A DNA stretch of 64,000 nucleotides from Roseiarcus sp963696665 (GCA_963696665.1 CAVOLE010000033.1:1-64000), one strand, 5' to 3'; shown: positions 29,250 to 38,712, counted from the stretch's first letter. The notes: generated by a model not told the origin, from the letters alone. Numbers and translations: made by a program.

Positions 29250-29824
29250 AATGGTGTTTCCTCCCGAATTTTTTACGCTGTCTTCGTTAGGCGGCGGTCC
29301 GGGGACGGTCAAGCCATCGACCATGGGCCAGAACGCGCTTTGCTCGGCTCTGCATGACGCGGACGAAACGCAAGGCCGCGCGCCGCCGAGCGCCAGGCAG
29401 CTAAGCCTCTCCCCGAGGCGGGGAGAGGGAAGGGTGAGGGGCGCGGCGCTGCTGAGCCGCCAGCAGCCCATAGCGGAAGCGACCCGGGTGAGGCAGCGCC
29501 AGCGCGCCGTCCCAGCCGGAAAAACCGATCCACTGATATTTGCTTGCCAAAGTCAGAAATCGTTGCTATCTTGTCCAGTCGATGGAACTGAGATGGCGGC
29601 AAGGAACAGAGAGACTACGAAGGGCGGCAATACTTTGGTTAGATGTGAGATAAGCCCAAAAAATTAATTTGAATCGACCTGTAACCCATTGAAAAGGCTC
29701 GTTTCGAAAAAATAAACGCTAGTAAATTTACTAGCACTTACTAGCGCCTACTAGCGTTTATGGGCGTTTAATAGCGTCTATGGGCGGCGCTCGAACGCAA
29801 TTGGACGACGCCAAGCCGGGCGCT
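29250..29824. other. Non-coding stretch between sugar operon and oxidase gene
   Basis: About 575 bases with no supported gene. It contains a perfect hairpin CTCTCCCCG-AGG-CGGGGAGAG (29407-29427), of a type common as an intergenic repeat. It also holds an AT-rich part (29520-29780) with repeat copy 3. The sugar operon promoter should lie here, near 29260-29320, but no good hexamers were found. Confidence 0.5.
29681..29785. repeat. Intergenic element, copy 3: GTAACCCATTG plus TACTAGCG array
   Basis: GTAACCCATTGAAAAG is followed by a perfect 16-bp palindrome CTAGTAAATTTACTAG (29719-29734) and by about five degenerate units of TACTAGCGCC/TATGGGCGTT spaced 10-11 bp. It is the third copy of the word also found at 1369 and 13888. 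The spacing equals one helical turn, which suits protein binding on one face of the DNA. Confidence 0.55.
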
Positions 29825-31081
29825 CTACGCTCCGAACCGCTCCGCCTTGAACGGGGCGGGATCGACGAACGGCCTCTCGCCGGTCACGAGCTCCGCCAGC
29901 AGGCGCCCGGTGATGGGGCCGAGCGTCAGTCCGAGGTGGTGGTGACCGAAATCGAGCCAGAGGCCTGGCTTGCCCGGGAACGGCCCGATGATCGGCCGCA
30001 TGTCCGGCAGGCAGGGGCGCCGGCCGAGCCAGGGCGCGGCGTCCTTTCGGGCCCCGATGGGGAACAGTTCCCGCGCGTAGGGCTCGACACGCTCGAGATG
30101 CGCCGGCGAGGGGGGATCGTCGCGCCGGGCGAACTCGGCGCCGGTGGTCAATCTCAAGCCCCGCGCCATCGGGGTGACGAGGTAGCCACGCTCGAGGTCG
30201 AGCACGGGGCGCGTCAAGCCTGCGTTGCCCTTGGCCTCGTAATGCATGTGATAGCCGCGCTTGACGAAGAAGGGCAGGCGAAGGCCGAAGCGACGCGCGA
30301 GCTCATCCGACCAGGGACCGAGCGCGATGACGACGTCGCGGGCGGCAAGGCGCCCGGAGTTGGTCGTGACCATCCAGCCCGCGCCCGAAGGCTCGAGGCT
30401 CAGCGCGTCGCCTTTCTCCATGCGCCCGCCGCGCTGGACGAACAGCGCCGCGTAGCTCTGGATCAGTTTGGCCGGATCGGACGTCGACAGCGGCTCAGAA
30501 TAGTGGACGCCGCCGATCGCCTTTTCGCCCACATGCGGCTCAAGCGCGGTTAGCCCGGCGCGATCAAGGGCAATCGGCTTGACGCCAAACTCTTTGAGCT
30601 CCTCGGCCTCGCGATGCGCGAGATCCTGCCCGCGCGCGCTGCGATAGGCCTTGATCCAGCCGCCGGAGCGCAAAAGCCCGGAAGCGCCCGCATCCTGCGC
30701 GAGCTTCCGGTGCTCGGCGGCCGAGGCGAGCAGGAGCGGGGCCATGACCTTGCCCGTCGCGGCCTTTCTCGGTTGTGTCGAGGCCTGGAAATAGCGCCAG
30801 ATGGACGGCGCAATCGAAGGCAGCGAGCCATGGCGCATATGAGCGCGTGGATCCCGGTTGGCGGCCGCCCGCGCGACCTCGCGAAACGCCCGCGGGAACA
30901 GGTAGGGGAGCACGCCTTCAGTCTGGATGATGCCACTGTTGCCGAAGCTCGTCTCCCCCGCCGCCTCGGGCAGACGGTCGACGAGCGCGACGGATCGGCC
31001 GCGCGCAGAAAGCGCGAGCGCCGCCGAAACGCCGACGATTCCAGCGCCCAGCACAATGACGTCGACCGATCGCGAAGGCAT
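29825..31081 (-). CDS. FAD-dependent D-amino acid dehydrogenase-like oxidoreductase
   Basis: A 418-residue DAO-family flavoenzyme. The FAD-binding Rossmann motif VIVLGAGIVGVSAAL is at the N-terminus, followed by GRSVALVDRLPEAAGETSFGNSGII, the DadA-like signature. C-terminal RRPCLPDMRPIIGPF and DFGHHHLGLTLGPITGRLLAELV complete the FAD site. It would oxidise D-amino acids or related amines at the inner membrane. ATG at 31081 is chosen; a longer frame begins at 31117. It stands alone on the minus strand, divergent from purB. Confidence 0.88.
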   Translation of the reverse strand: MPSRSVDVIVLGAGIVGVSAALALSARGRSVALVDRLPEAAGETSFGNSGIIQTEGVLPYLFPRAFREVARAAANRDPRAHMRHGSLPSIAPSIWRYFQASTQPRKAATGKVMAPLLLASAAEHRKLAQDAGASGLLRSGGWIKAYRSARGQDLAHREAEELKEFGVKPIALDRAGLTALEPHVGEKAIGGVHYSEPLSTSDPAKLIQSYAALFVQRGGRMEKGDALSLEPSGAGWMVTTNSGRLAARDVVIALGPWSDELARRFGLRLPFFVKRGYHMHYEAKGNAGLTRPVLDLERGYLVTPMARGLRLTTGAEFARRDDPPSPAHLERVEPYARELFPIGARKDAAPWLGRRPCLPDMRPIIGPFPGKPGLWLDFGHHHLGLTLGPITGRLLAELVTGERPFVDPAPFKAERFGA

Positions 31082-31200
31082 GTGACGGTTGTTTTCCTGA
31101 CTGGACGCCCGTCGCAAAGGCGTGGCGCGCCTGCTCGATTCTCGACTGCCGTTCCTATAGACCGCGCCTCAGAAGGAACAAACAGAAAGCGTCGCCGCCA

Positions 31201-32505
31201 ATGATCCCGCGCTATTCCCGCCCCGAGATGACCGCTGTCTGGTCGCCCGAGACGCGCTTTCGTATCTGGTTCGAGATCGAGGCATACGCGTCGGAAGCGA
31301 TGGCTGAGATCGGTCTGATCCCAAAAGAGGCGGCCGAGGCGATCTGGGAAAAAGGCTCGAAGGCCAAGTTCGACGTGGCGCGGATCGACGAGATCGAAAG
31401 GGTGACGAAGCACGACGTTATCGCGTTCTTGACGCACCTCGGGGAATTCATCGGCCCCGAAGCGCGCTTCGTCCATTTGGGGCTCACCAGCTCAGACGTG
31501 CTCGACACATGCCTCGCCGTGCAGCTCAGGCGCGCCAGCGACATCCTCATCGCCGACGTCGATGCGCTGCTTGCCGCGCTCAAGCGCCGCGCCTTCGAGC
31601 ATAAATTGACGCCGACCATCGGCCGCTCGCATGGAATCCATGCCGAGCCCACCACCTTCGGCCTCAAGCTCGCCGTCGCCTACGCGGAGTTTACCCGAGC
31701 TCGCGCCCGGCTTGTTGCGGCGCGTGAGGAGATTTCGACCTGCGCGATCTCCGGCGCGATCGGCACTTTCGCCAACATCGACCCTCGGGTTGAGACCTAT
31801 GTCGCGGAGAAACTGGGCTTGAGACCTGAGCCGATTTCGACCCAGGTCATCCCGCGCGATCGCCACGCAGCCTTCTTTGCTGGGCTCGGAATCGTCGCTT
31901 CGTCGATCGAGCGGCTCGCGACCGAGATCCGCCATTTGCAGCGCACCGAGGTGATGGAGGCGGAAGAGTTCTTCTCCGAAGGCCAGAAGGGCTCATCCGC
32001 CATGCCGCACAAGCGCAATCCAGTATTGGCCGAAAACCTGACCGGACTCGGCCGCATGGTGCGCTCCGCGGTGACGCCCGCGCTCGAGGACGTGGCGCTG
32101 TGGCACGAGCGCGACATTTCGCATTCCTCAGTCGAACGAATGATCGGTCCGGATGCGACAATCACGCTCGACTTTGCATTGGCGCGGCTTGCAGGCGTGA
32201 TCGACAAGCTGGTGGTTTATCCGGAGACTATGCGGAGAAATCTCGACCGCCTCGGCGGGCTCATCCATTCGCAACGCGTTTTGCTGGCGTTGACCCAGAA
32301 GGGCGTCGCCCGTGACGACGCCTACGCGCTCGTCCAGCGCAACGCGATGCCCGTCTGGCGCGGCGAGGGCGAGTTTCTCAAGCTCCTCAAAGCGGACAAG
32401 GACGTCGGCAAGGTCTTGAGCGGCCAGGAGCTCGAGGCGCTGTTCGACCTCGGCTATCACCTAAAGCATGTGGATACGATCTTTGAGCGGGTGTTCGGAA
32501 GTTGA
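31201..32505 (+). CDS. purB: Adenylosuccinate lyase
   Basis: A 434-residue enzyme of purine synthesis that releases fumarate from SAICAR and from adenylosuccinate. It has the fumarase-superfamily signature SSAMPHKRNP (about residues 263-272) with the flexible catalytic serine loop, SRSHGIHAEPTTFGLK-like substrate residues (GRSHGIHAEPTTFG), and HLGLTSSDVLDT near residue 95. Length and order match the alphaproteobacterial form. It starts at ATG 31201. The nearest other plus-strand gene is far away, so it is probably transcribed alone. Confidence 0.95.
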   Translation: MIPRYSRPEMTAVWSPETRFRIWFEIEAYASEAMAEIGLIPKEAAEAIWEKGSKAKFDVARIDEIERVTKHDVIAFLTHLGEFIGPEARFVHLGLTSSDVLDTCLAVQLRRASDILIADVDALLAALKRRAFEHKLTPTIGRSHGIHAEPTTFGLKLAVAYAEFTRARARLVAAREEISTCAISGAIGTFANIDPRVETYVAEKLGLRPEPISTQVIPRDRHAAFFAGLGIVASSIERLATEIRHLQRTEVMEAEEFFSEGQKGSSAMPHKRNPVLAENLTGLGRMVRSAVTPALEDVALWHERDISHSSVERMIGPDATITLDFALARLAGVIDKLVVYPETMRRNLDRLGGLIHSQRVLLALTQKGVARDDAYALVQRNAMPVWRGEGEFLKLLKADKDVGKVLSGQELEALFDLGYHLKHVDTIFERVFGS

Positions 32506-32604
32506 TGCAGGATCCAGCGGCGCTCGAGCCTCCACTTCCCGACGCACGCCGCTCGGTGAGCCGAACGGCTTTTCAAGCGATCGGGCTTCCTTCGAGGCGC
32601 CCTG

Positions 32605-33273
32605 TCAGGAAACAGCAGTCGGCTCTTGTCCGACGGAGGCTGTTTGTGAGATCGAGCGCGCCTGGCGAAGAGGTTGGAGGCGCGTCAACCGCACGGCCGC
32701 CATCACATCCGAATTCGCCCGCGCATCCGCAGCGTAATCCTGAAGCCGCAGCAGCGAAAGACGAGCGCCGCCCTTGGCGTCGTTCGAGGTCCAGTCGTCG
32801 AACATGAGGAACTTGAGATCGGTGACGCCGCCCGCTTCCTTCACCCATAGAGCTGAGGCGATCTGTATGGCGTCGCTAAACGACATCATTCGCGGCTTCT
32901 CGTCCGCCCCACGCACGCCGGACGGCCTTTGCCATTTTGCGTCGCGGAGCCGCGCCACGCGCAGCATCGTATTCGGGTCGGGCGTAACCAGCGTCGCCAG
33001 CGAGCGGATATATCGGATCAATTCGTGCAAGGCGCCGAACCGTCCGGGAACGAACATCGACGGCCTGAGCTCAGCGAAGAGCATGCTGCTGATCCATACG
33101 CGACGTTTCGCAACGGCAGCCTGGGTCAAAATATTGTCGATGTGCTCTTCGGCTTCGCCCGACGCGCCGCTCGCGTGCCGCAGCAAGACGTTTGTGTGGA
33201 GGAAATGATGGCCGCAATCGGATTGACCCGAACGCGCATCCGCTTGGGGAAATGGGTGCATCTCACGTTCCAT
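32605..33273 (-). CDS. PIN-domain-like protein, first acidic residue replaced
   Basis: A 222-residue protein with PIN-nuclease layout: FLHTNVLLRH near residue 24 (normally LDTNVLLRH), a middle acidic/helical part (SSMLFAELRPS), DAIQIASALWV (about residue 140) and FLMFDDW near residue 160. The first metal-binding Asp is His here (CAC for GAC), so nuclease activity is doubtful. The N-terminal 20 residues and the C-terminal 40 have no family match and may be mis-framed. No antitoxin gene is adjacent. It is convergent with purB. Confidence 0.55.
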   Translation of the reverse strand: MEREMHPFPQADARSGQSDCGHHFLHTNVLLRHASGASGEAEEHIDNILTQAAVAKRRVWISSMLFAELRPSMFVPGRFGALHELIRYIRSLATLVTPDPNTMLRVARLRDAKWQRPSGVRGADEKPRMMSFSDAIQIASALWVKEAGGVTDLKFLMFDDWTSNDAKGGARLSLLRLQDYAADARANSDVMAAVRLTRLQPLRQARSISQTASVGQEPTAVS

Positions 33274-33543
33274 TGGTCACTTGCGATGGCTGCTTCGCGC
33301 GCGGAGCGAGTCGACAGAAGCAGCCTGCAGCAATCTCGTTAACAAGGGCCCACCTCCGCCGTTTTTTATTGCGGCTGCAATCGACTAGACATGAATTGGG
33401 TATGACGTAACGTGAGCTCCGCCACACAACGATCCCGACCTCGCGCCATCCACAAAGCCGGAGGAGTCGCTATCAAAAACTGGTGTTTCGACGGGCCAAT
33501 GAAGGCCGAGCGCTCAGCGCTCCGCGCTCCGCGACCTCCTATC

Positions 33544-34323
33544 CTAATGGGCAACGGCCTCACGTTGCCGGTTCCGCGCGGCGCGATAGCCGGCAGCGCG
33601 CGCATCAGCCTCGCACATATAGGCGCCTCTGTGGGTTTGCCCGTAATACCGGGTTCCCGAATAGTGGTAGATGCGTGTCGGTGTGTTGACCCACACCACG
33701 GTATCGGACGGGCACCGGGCGCGGGCTGCGAGCTCGGTCGTATACTGGCCAGCCTGCAGGGCCGCAGGCGCGCCACCGTTCGGCGCCGGCGTCGAAGCGG
33801 GAGCCGCAGGTTTCCACCATGGGAACAAGGAGCCTGACTGGGAAGGCGCGGGCGCTGGGGCAGGGGCCGGCGCGGGAGCGAACCCTCCCGAGGACGAAGC
33901 CGTGGAACTTCGGCTCGCACGGCATTGCGACAGAAACTGCGGCCAGCTCTGGCCGCCGGTCGTTCCCGCCGCCTTGGCCTCTTTCCATTGGCTCGCGCAT
34001 ATCTTCATGACGCTTTGGCCGCCCGAGGGCGCGGCGACATTTGAGGCAGGCGCTGACGGCTGCGACCACGGGAACAGGGAGCCTGACTGAGGGGCAGGCG
34101 CGGGAGCGACTGTCGAAGAGGCGGCCGAACCCTGACGTGTGCGACACTGCGCGAGAAACTGCGGCCAGCTCTCGCCGCCCGTCGCACCAGCCGCCTGAGC
34201 CTGCTTCCATTCGGTTGCGCATGTTCTCATAATGCTTTCAGCGTTCGCCACGGTTGGACTACCGAGAGCGAACCCAAAGGCGATCGCCGCCGCCGTCAGC
34301 AAGTAAGCGAACGAGTTCCGCAT
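33544..34323 (-). CDS. Secreted protein with two PsiF-like repeats and Cys-containing C-terminal domain
   Basis: A 259-residue exported protein. ATG at 34323 begins a signal peptide (MRNSFAYLLTAAAIAFGFAL). Two repeats of about 33 residues follow, MRTCATEWKQAQAAGATGG and MKICASQWKEAKAAGTTGG, each ending WPQFLxQCR and separated by proline/alanine-rich linkers. These resemble PsiF repeats. The C-terminal domain has ARCPSDTVVWVNTPTRIYHYSG, then YYGQTHRGAYMCEADARAAG, a block common in Rhizobiales envelope proteins, with a likely Cys pair. The role is unknown, probably periplasmic. It is separated from the OYE gene by about 100 bases on the same strand. Confidence 0.75.
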   Translation of the reverse strand: MRNSFAYLLTAAAIAFGFALGSPTVANAESIMRTCATEWKQAQAAGATGGESWPQFLAQCRTRQGSAASSTVAPAPAPQSGSLFPWSQPSAPASNVAAPSGGQSVMKICASQWKEAKAAGTTGGQSWPQFLSQCRASRSSTASSSGGFAPAPAPAPAPAPSQSGSLFPWWKPAAPASTPAPNGGAPAALQAGQYTTELAARARCPSDTVVWVNTPTRIYHYSGTRYYGQTHRGAYMCEADARAAGYRAARNRQREAVAH

Positions 34324-34426
34324 GTTGCTCCCCAACGCCGCGCCCTGGATTGGGCGCGCCGCCAGCGTATAGCGAGCGGGACGGCTTCGCCAGCCGCTTT
34401 TCTGCGCCGCGCGGCCCATCGCCCGC

Positions 34427-35566
34427 TTACGATGCGACAGCTTGCTTGACGCGGTCGCCTGGAGCGGACGGAGCGGACGCGGCTATCCGCTCGGATGCTC
34501 CGCTCGGCGCAGCGCGCAGATATTGCCTCGGCCACTGCGCGACCTGCCCGAGTTCTTGCGCCGCGCGCAGCGGCCAATAGGGGTCGCGCAGCATTTCGCG
34601 CGCAAGCAGCACCATGTCGGCCTGATCGTTGCGGATGATCTGATCAGCCTGAGCCGGCGCGGTGATCATGCCGACCGCAGCGGTGGCGATATTCGCCTCG
34701 CGCCGGATCCGCTCCGCAAACGGCGTTTGATATCCTGGTCCTATCGGGATCTCAGCCTTTTCGAGATTGCCGCCCGACGAGCAATCGATCACATCGACGC
34801 CAAGAGCGAGCAGAAGGCGCGCAAGCTCCACCGATTGGTCGATGTCCCATCCGCCTTCAGCCCAGTCCGTTGAAGAAATTCGCACAAACAGTGGGCAACG
34901 CTCCGGCAGCGCGCGACGCACCGCCGCGACGCAGTCGCGGAGGAATCGCGTCCGATTGTCGAACGAACCGCCGTAGGAGTCGGTGCGGCGATTGCTGAAC
35001 GGCGATAGAAACTCGTGAATGAGATAGCCGTGGGCGCCGTGGATTTCGATCACGTCGAAACCCGCAGCGGCCGCGCGTTCCGCCGCGACCGCGAACGCGG
35101 TTTGCAATGACTTGATCTGGTCGACCGTCAATTCGTCCGGCTTGGGGTAGGTTTCGCTGAACGCAACCGCACTCGGAGCGAGCGGGCGCCACCCGCCAGC
35201 CGTTTCGGCAACGGCGCCTTGCCCGGCGCCTGGCCGATAGGTGCTGCCTTTTCGACCGGCATGCGCGAGCTGGATGCCTGCGCGGGCGCCTTGCGAATCG
35301 ATGAAGCGCGCGATCCGTTCGAGCGGCTCGAAATGCCGCTCGCTCCAAGCCCCGAGGTCCTGCAACGAGATTCGGCCCTCGGGGGAGACCGCCGCGGCCT
35401 CCGTAAACACCAGCGCAGCGCCGCCGACCGCCCGCGCGGCAAGGTGAGCGAAATGCCAATCGTTTGCGTAGCCGTCGACTGAGGAATATTGGCACATCGG
35501 CGAAACGCCGATGCGGTTGGCGAAGTCGACGTCGCGCATGCGAAGCTTACTGAACAGATGCGGCAT
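34427..35566 (-). CDS. NADH:flavin oxidoreductase (old yellow enzyme, YqjM/NamA type)
   Basis: A 379-residue FMN enzyme reducing activated C=C bonds, such as enones or nitroesters. Cys25 in PMCQYSS marks the thermophilic-like YqjM class, which tunes the flavin through this cysteine. HGAHG (His176, His179) binds the substrate oxygen, and FLSPFSNRRTDSYGGSFDNRTRFL is the family fingerprint. GMITAPAQADQII and REMLRDPYWPLRAA close the barrel. The C-terminal 35 residues are an alanine-rich tail. It lies downstream of the TRAP cluster on the same strand, but a 150-base gap leaves operon membership open. Confidence 0.93.
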   Translation of the reverse strand: MPHLFSKLRMRDVDFANRIGVSPMCQYSSVDGYANDWHFAHLAARAVGGAALVFTEAAAVSPEGRISLQDLGAWSERHFEPLERIARFIDSQGARAGIQLAHAGRKGSTYRPGAGQGAVAETAGGWRPLAPSAVAFSETYPKPDELTVDQIKSLQTAFAVAAERAAAAGFDVIEIHGAHGYLIHEFLSPFSNRRTDSYGGSFDNRTRFLRDCVAAVRRALPERCPLFVRISSTDWAEGGWDIDQSVELARLLLALGVDVIDCSSGGNLEKAEIPIGPGYQTPFAERIRREANIATAAVGMITAPAQADQIIRNDQADMVLLAREMLRDPYWPLRAAQELGQVAQWPRQYLRAAPSGASERIAASAPSAPGDRVKQAVAS

Positions 35567-35716
35567 GGATCAATTGACTCGATTGAGAAGTGGCGGGGAA
35601 ATCAGCTGTTGGTTTTGCACGCGTGGCTCCGGCCGGGCAGTCGCGATGGCAGGCGCGCCGAGGAACCATATCCTGAGAAGGAGCGCGGTCAAGCCGAACA
35701 GGCGTCCTCGTGGCGT

Positions 35717-37594
35717 CTACTGGTAGCCGAGCCGATGCGGAAGCCAGAGCGTCAAGCCGGGCACGAACGCGATCACCAAAAGGCACAAGAGAAGCAAGCC
35801 AAGATAGCCGAGCATCGGCCGCACTGTCGTCTCGATCGGCACGCCGCCAATTAGGCATGCGCCGTAAAGCCCAAGCCCAAGCGGCGGCGCGAACAGGCCG
35901 ATGCCCATGGCGATCACCAGGACCACGCCGAAGTGCAGCCCGCTGATGCCGATCTGGCCCGCTACCGGGATCAGCAACGGACCGAAGATGATGAGCGCAG
36001 CCGCGCCCTCCAGGATGGAGCCCATGACAATCAAGATGAGGATGGACAGAGCCAGGAACGGCCATGCGCCGGCGTTCTGAGAGAGCGCGATCATCGTTTG
36101 CGCCAACTTTTGGGGAAACTGCTGCAACGTCAGCACGAAGGCGAGCGACTGGGCCGCGGCGACGATGAACAACACAAGTCCCGAGCGGGTCGCGGCGTTG
36201 ATGAAACTTCGAGCCGCGGCGCGCGGTCCAAGCTCACGGAACGCCACGCCGCCCACCGCGAGGGCATAAAGCGCGGCGAAAGCCGAAATCTCGGTCGCGG
36301 TCGCGACGCCGAATTTGAAGCCGACAAAAATGATGACCAGAAGCCCGAGGGTAACGATTGCGCCGCGCCACAATTGCGCGAGCGACGCCGTGCTGAGCCT
36401 CGCCTCGTCGGGCAATCGGGCGTCGCCGCCAAGCAGGATCACGGCCCCGATCAAGGCGAGCGCCATGAGGCCGGCCGGCGCCAATCCCGCCATGAACAGC
36501 CCCCCGATTGAGAGATTGGCGACGAAGCCCAGTATGATCAGGTTGATGCAGGGCGGAATGGTCTCCGCCATGACGGCGGAGGCAGCCAGCAACGCCACCG
36601 CGCTCCCCGGGCTTTGCCGCGACCGCCGCGCCGCCGGGATCAGCACCGAGCCCACTGCCGCGACGTCGGCCATCTTCGAACCGGAAATGCCGGAAAAGAT
36701 CACCATCGACAGCACCATCACGATATTGAGCCCGCCACGGGCTCGTCCGATCAGGCGTTCGAGCAAGGCGATCAGGCGGACAGACATGCCGTTCGCCTCC
36801 ATCAGGTACCCGACCAGGATGAAGAACGGAATCGCCAGCAGGACGAAATTGTCGATGCCGCGAGCCATCTGCTGCGCGAATATGAGGCCGGGCAAGGCGC
36901 CTTCGATCCAGATGTAAACGAGAGCGGTGAACGCGAGCGCAAAGCCGATCGGCACGCCGCCAACCACGCACGCCACGAAGCCCAACAGCATCGGCGCGCC
37001 CGAACGCGCCGCGCCCGCCGCAATGAATCGCCAGCCATACGCTGCGCCGGCTAACGCCAACGCGACAATGACGGCGAACGCGATCTCGGACAGCTTTCGT
37101 CTGCAGAGCCGGGCAAGCGCAAAAACCGCCATGCAGAGCGCGCCCACGCCCATCGGATAAAACGTCAGTTCCAGCGGCAGGCCGGACCCGGTCGTCTGGC
37201 CGGTGGTAAACCGTCCCAACGCAGTCGCGTACCAGGCGACCGATGCGGCGGTGATCAAGACCACCAGCGCCCCAACGGCGTCGACGCGCTTGCGCGCTTG
37301 CGGACCCAGTTTCTCCACGAAGAAAGCGACGCCGACGTTTTCATTGCGCGCGAGCGCGCCTGCCGCGCCGAAGAAGCTCATCGCCACCATCAGCCCGCGG
37401 GCGACATCGTCGGCCCATTCGATCGGCGCCGCCAGCACGTAGCGATAGTACACCGACAGCAACACGACGATCAGGTCCGCCGCCAACAGGACGGCCGCGA
37501 CCGTGTCAACAAGAGCGAGCAGCGAGGACAGGCCGCCGTCGGCCGCCCGACGGAAGCTGCTCGTGGATGCGGTCGCGGCCGTCGATCGAGTCAC
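35717..37594 (-). CDS. TRAP transporter permease, fused DctQ-DctM
   Basis: A permease of about 625 residues. The N-terminal four-helix DctQ-like part (residues about 25-190: LLSVYYRYVLAAPIEWADDVARGLMV, FYPMGVGALCMAVFAL) is joined to a 12-helix DctM part. The latter has LLAIPFFILVGYLMEANGMS, FSGISGSKMADVAAVGSVLIPA, ETIPPCINLIILG and GLFAPPLGLGLYGA. Sodium-driven uptake of an organic acid is the family role. The GTG at 37594, eight bases after the binding-protein stop, is the likely start; residues before it are arginine-rich and out of character. Natural Q-M fusions are known in this family. Confidence 0.9.
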   Translation of the reverse strand: MTRSTAATASTSSFRRAADGGLSSLLALVDTVAAVLLAADLIVVLLSVYYRYVLAAPIEWADDVARGLMVAMSFFGAAGALARNENVGVAFFVEKLGPQARKRVDAVGALVVLITAASVAWYATALGRFTTGQTTGSGLPLELTFYPMGVGALCMAVFALARLCRRKLSEIAFAVIVALALAGAAYGWRFIAAGAARSGAPMLLGFVACVVGGVPIGFALAFTALVYIWIEGALPGLIFAQQMARGIDNFVLLAIPFFILVGYLMEANGMSVRLIALLERLIGRARGGLNIVMVLSMVIFSGISGSKMADVAAVGSVLIPAARRSRQSPGSAVALLAASAVMAETIPPCINLIILGFVANLSIGGLFMAGLAPAGLMALALIGAVILLGGDARLPDEARLSTASLAQLWRGAIVTLGLLVIIFVGFKFGVATATEISAFAALYALAVGGVAFRELGPRAAARSFINAATRSGLVLFIVAAAQSLAFVLTLQQFPQKLAQTMIALSQNAGAWPFLALSILILIVMGSILEGAAALIIFGPLLIPVAGQIGISGLHFGVVLVIAMGIGLFAPPLGLGLYGACLIGGVPIETTVRPMLGYLGLLLLCLLVIAFVPGLTLWLPHRLGYQ

Positions 37595-37601
37595 GAGCCC
37601 G

Positions 37602-38609
37602 TCAGGCCTTGGTGCTGCGGACGATATCGATGATCGGCTTCGCCTCCGGATGCGCCTTGATGAAGACATCCGTCTGCGGCAGCGTCAGTTTGCGGAACGG
37701 CTCTCGATCACAAGCAATGATCTCGACGCCTTTTTGCTTCAGCGTGTCAATCGCCTCCTTTTCCGCCTCGAGCCCGCGCGCTCTTGTGTCCACAGCCGCT
37801 TCCGCCGCCGCGGTGAGGAACTGATCGCGCAGCGGCGCCTCCATCCGACTGAGCGTGAGTTCGCTGCAGAATACGCCGAGCGCGGAAAAGTTGTGCTGGG
37901 TCAGCGAATAGAATTTGGTCGTCTCGTAGAACTTGCTGGCGACAATCGTTGGCGGATCATGCTCCAACCCATCCAGCACGCCGGCCTGGAGGGCGGTGTA
38001 AATCTCGCCAAACGCCATGGGCGTCGCCGCCGCGCCCATGAGCTTGAGGCATTCGGTGATGATCTTGTTCGGCAAGGTTCGGATTCTCTTGCCGGCCAAG
38101 TCCGCAGGAGCGTTGACCGCCGATTTGCACAGCACGCTGCGCGAACCGAAATTATAGGCCCAGCCGATGATGTGCACGTTGGCGCCGTTCAACGCCAGCT
38201 CCAGCGGCTTGGCCGCGCCGGCGTCCAGAGCCTTTGTTTGCTGCGGAAAGCTCTCGAACAGATAGCCGAGGTCAAGCAAGCCGATCAGAGGCACGACATT
38301 CGCCCAGATCGAGGTCCCGGTGACCATCAGGTCGATGACACCGAGACTGACCGAGTTCACGACGTCGATCTCCTGACCGAGTTGATTGTCGGGAAAAAAT
38401 TGCACCTCAATGCGATCGGCGAGGCCATGCGTCGCGAGGCGCTTGACGAGGTTGTCATAATATACTCGGCCGTTGGCGAACTTCGGATTGTTCGGCAAGG
38501 AGGACGAGAGCCTGAGCGTCATCGGAGCGGCGCGCGCGGCGCGAATGACTGCCGGGGCGGCGGCCATGCCAATGAGCAGGGACCGACGATTGACGCGATA
38601 GCCCTTCAT
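37602..38609 (-). CDS. TRAP transporter substrate-binding protein (DctP)
   Basis: A 335-residue periplasmic binding protein. ATG at 38609 is preceded by AGGAGG. The N-terminus VNRRSLLIGMAAAPAVIRAARA carries a twin-arginine-like RR motif, so export may use Tat. The mature fold has LRLSSSLPNNP, VQFFPDNQLGQEIDVVNSVSLGVIDL, GKRIRTLPNKIITECLKLMGAAATPMAFGEIYTALQAGVLDGLEHDPP, the DctP fingerprint with the ligand-binding Arg. The carboxylate ligand is unknown; the hydroxyacid dehydrogenase upstream makes a 2-hydroxy or 2-keto acid plausible (inference). Confidence 0.92.
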   Translation of the reverse strand: MKGYRVNRRSLLIGMAAAPAVIRAARAAPMTLRLSSSLPNNPKFANGRVYYDNLVKRLATHGLADRIEVQFFPDNQLGQEIDVVNSVSLGVIDLMVTGTSIWANVVPLIGLLDLGYLFESFPQQTKALDAGAAKPLELALNGANVHIIGWAYNFGSRSVLCKSAVNAPADLAGKRIRTLPNKIITECLKLMGAAATPMAFGEIYTALQAGVLDGLEHDPPTIVASKFYETTKFYSLTQHNFSALGVFCSELTLSRMEAPLRDQFLTAAAEAAVDTRARGLEAEKEAIDTLKQKGVEIIACDREPFRKLTLPQTDVFIKAHPEAKPIIDIVRSTKA

Positions 38610-38712
38610 GGCGAAATCCTCCTGGCCACGCCTCATCGGCGCAGCTCTGACGCCGAGGTTAGTCCGATCACCGGATGACTCGCAAGGCGACCAAGACCGC
38701 CGCCCTTCGGGA

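Noticed and set aside
29681..29785. CRISPR array
   Set aside because: Units are 8-11 bp, degenerate and without unique spacers; no cas gene is present.
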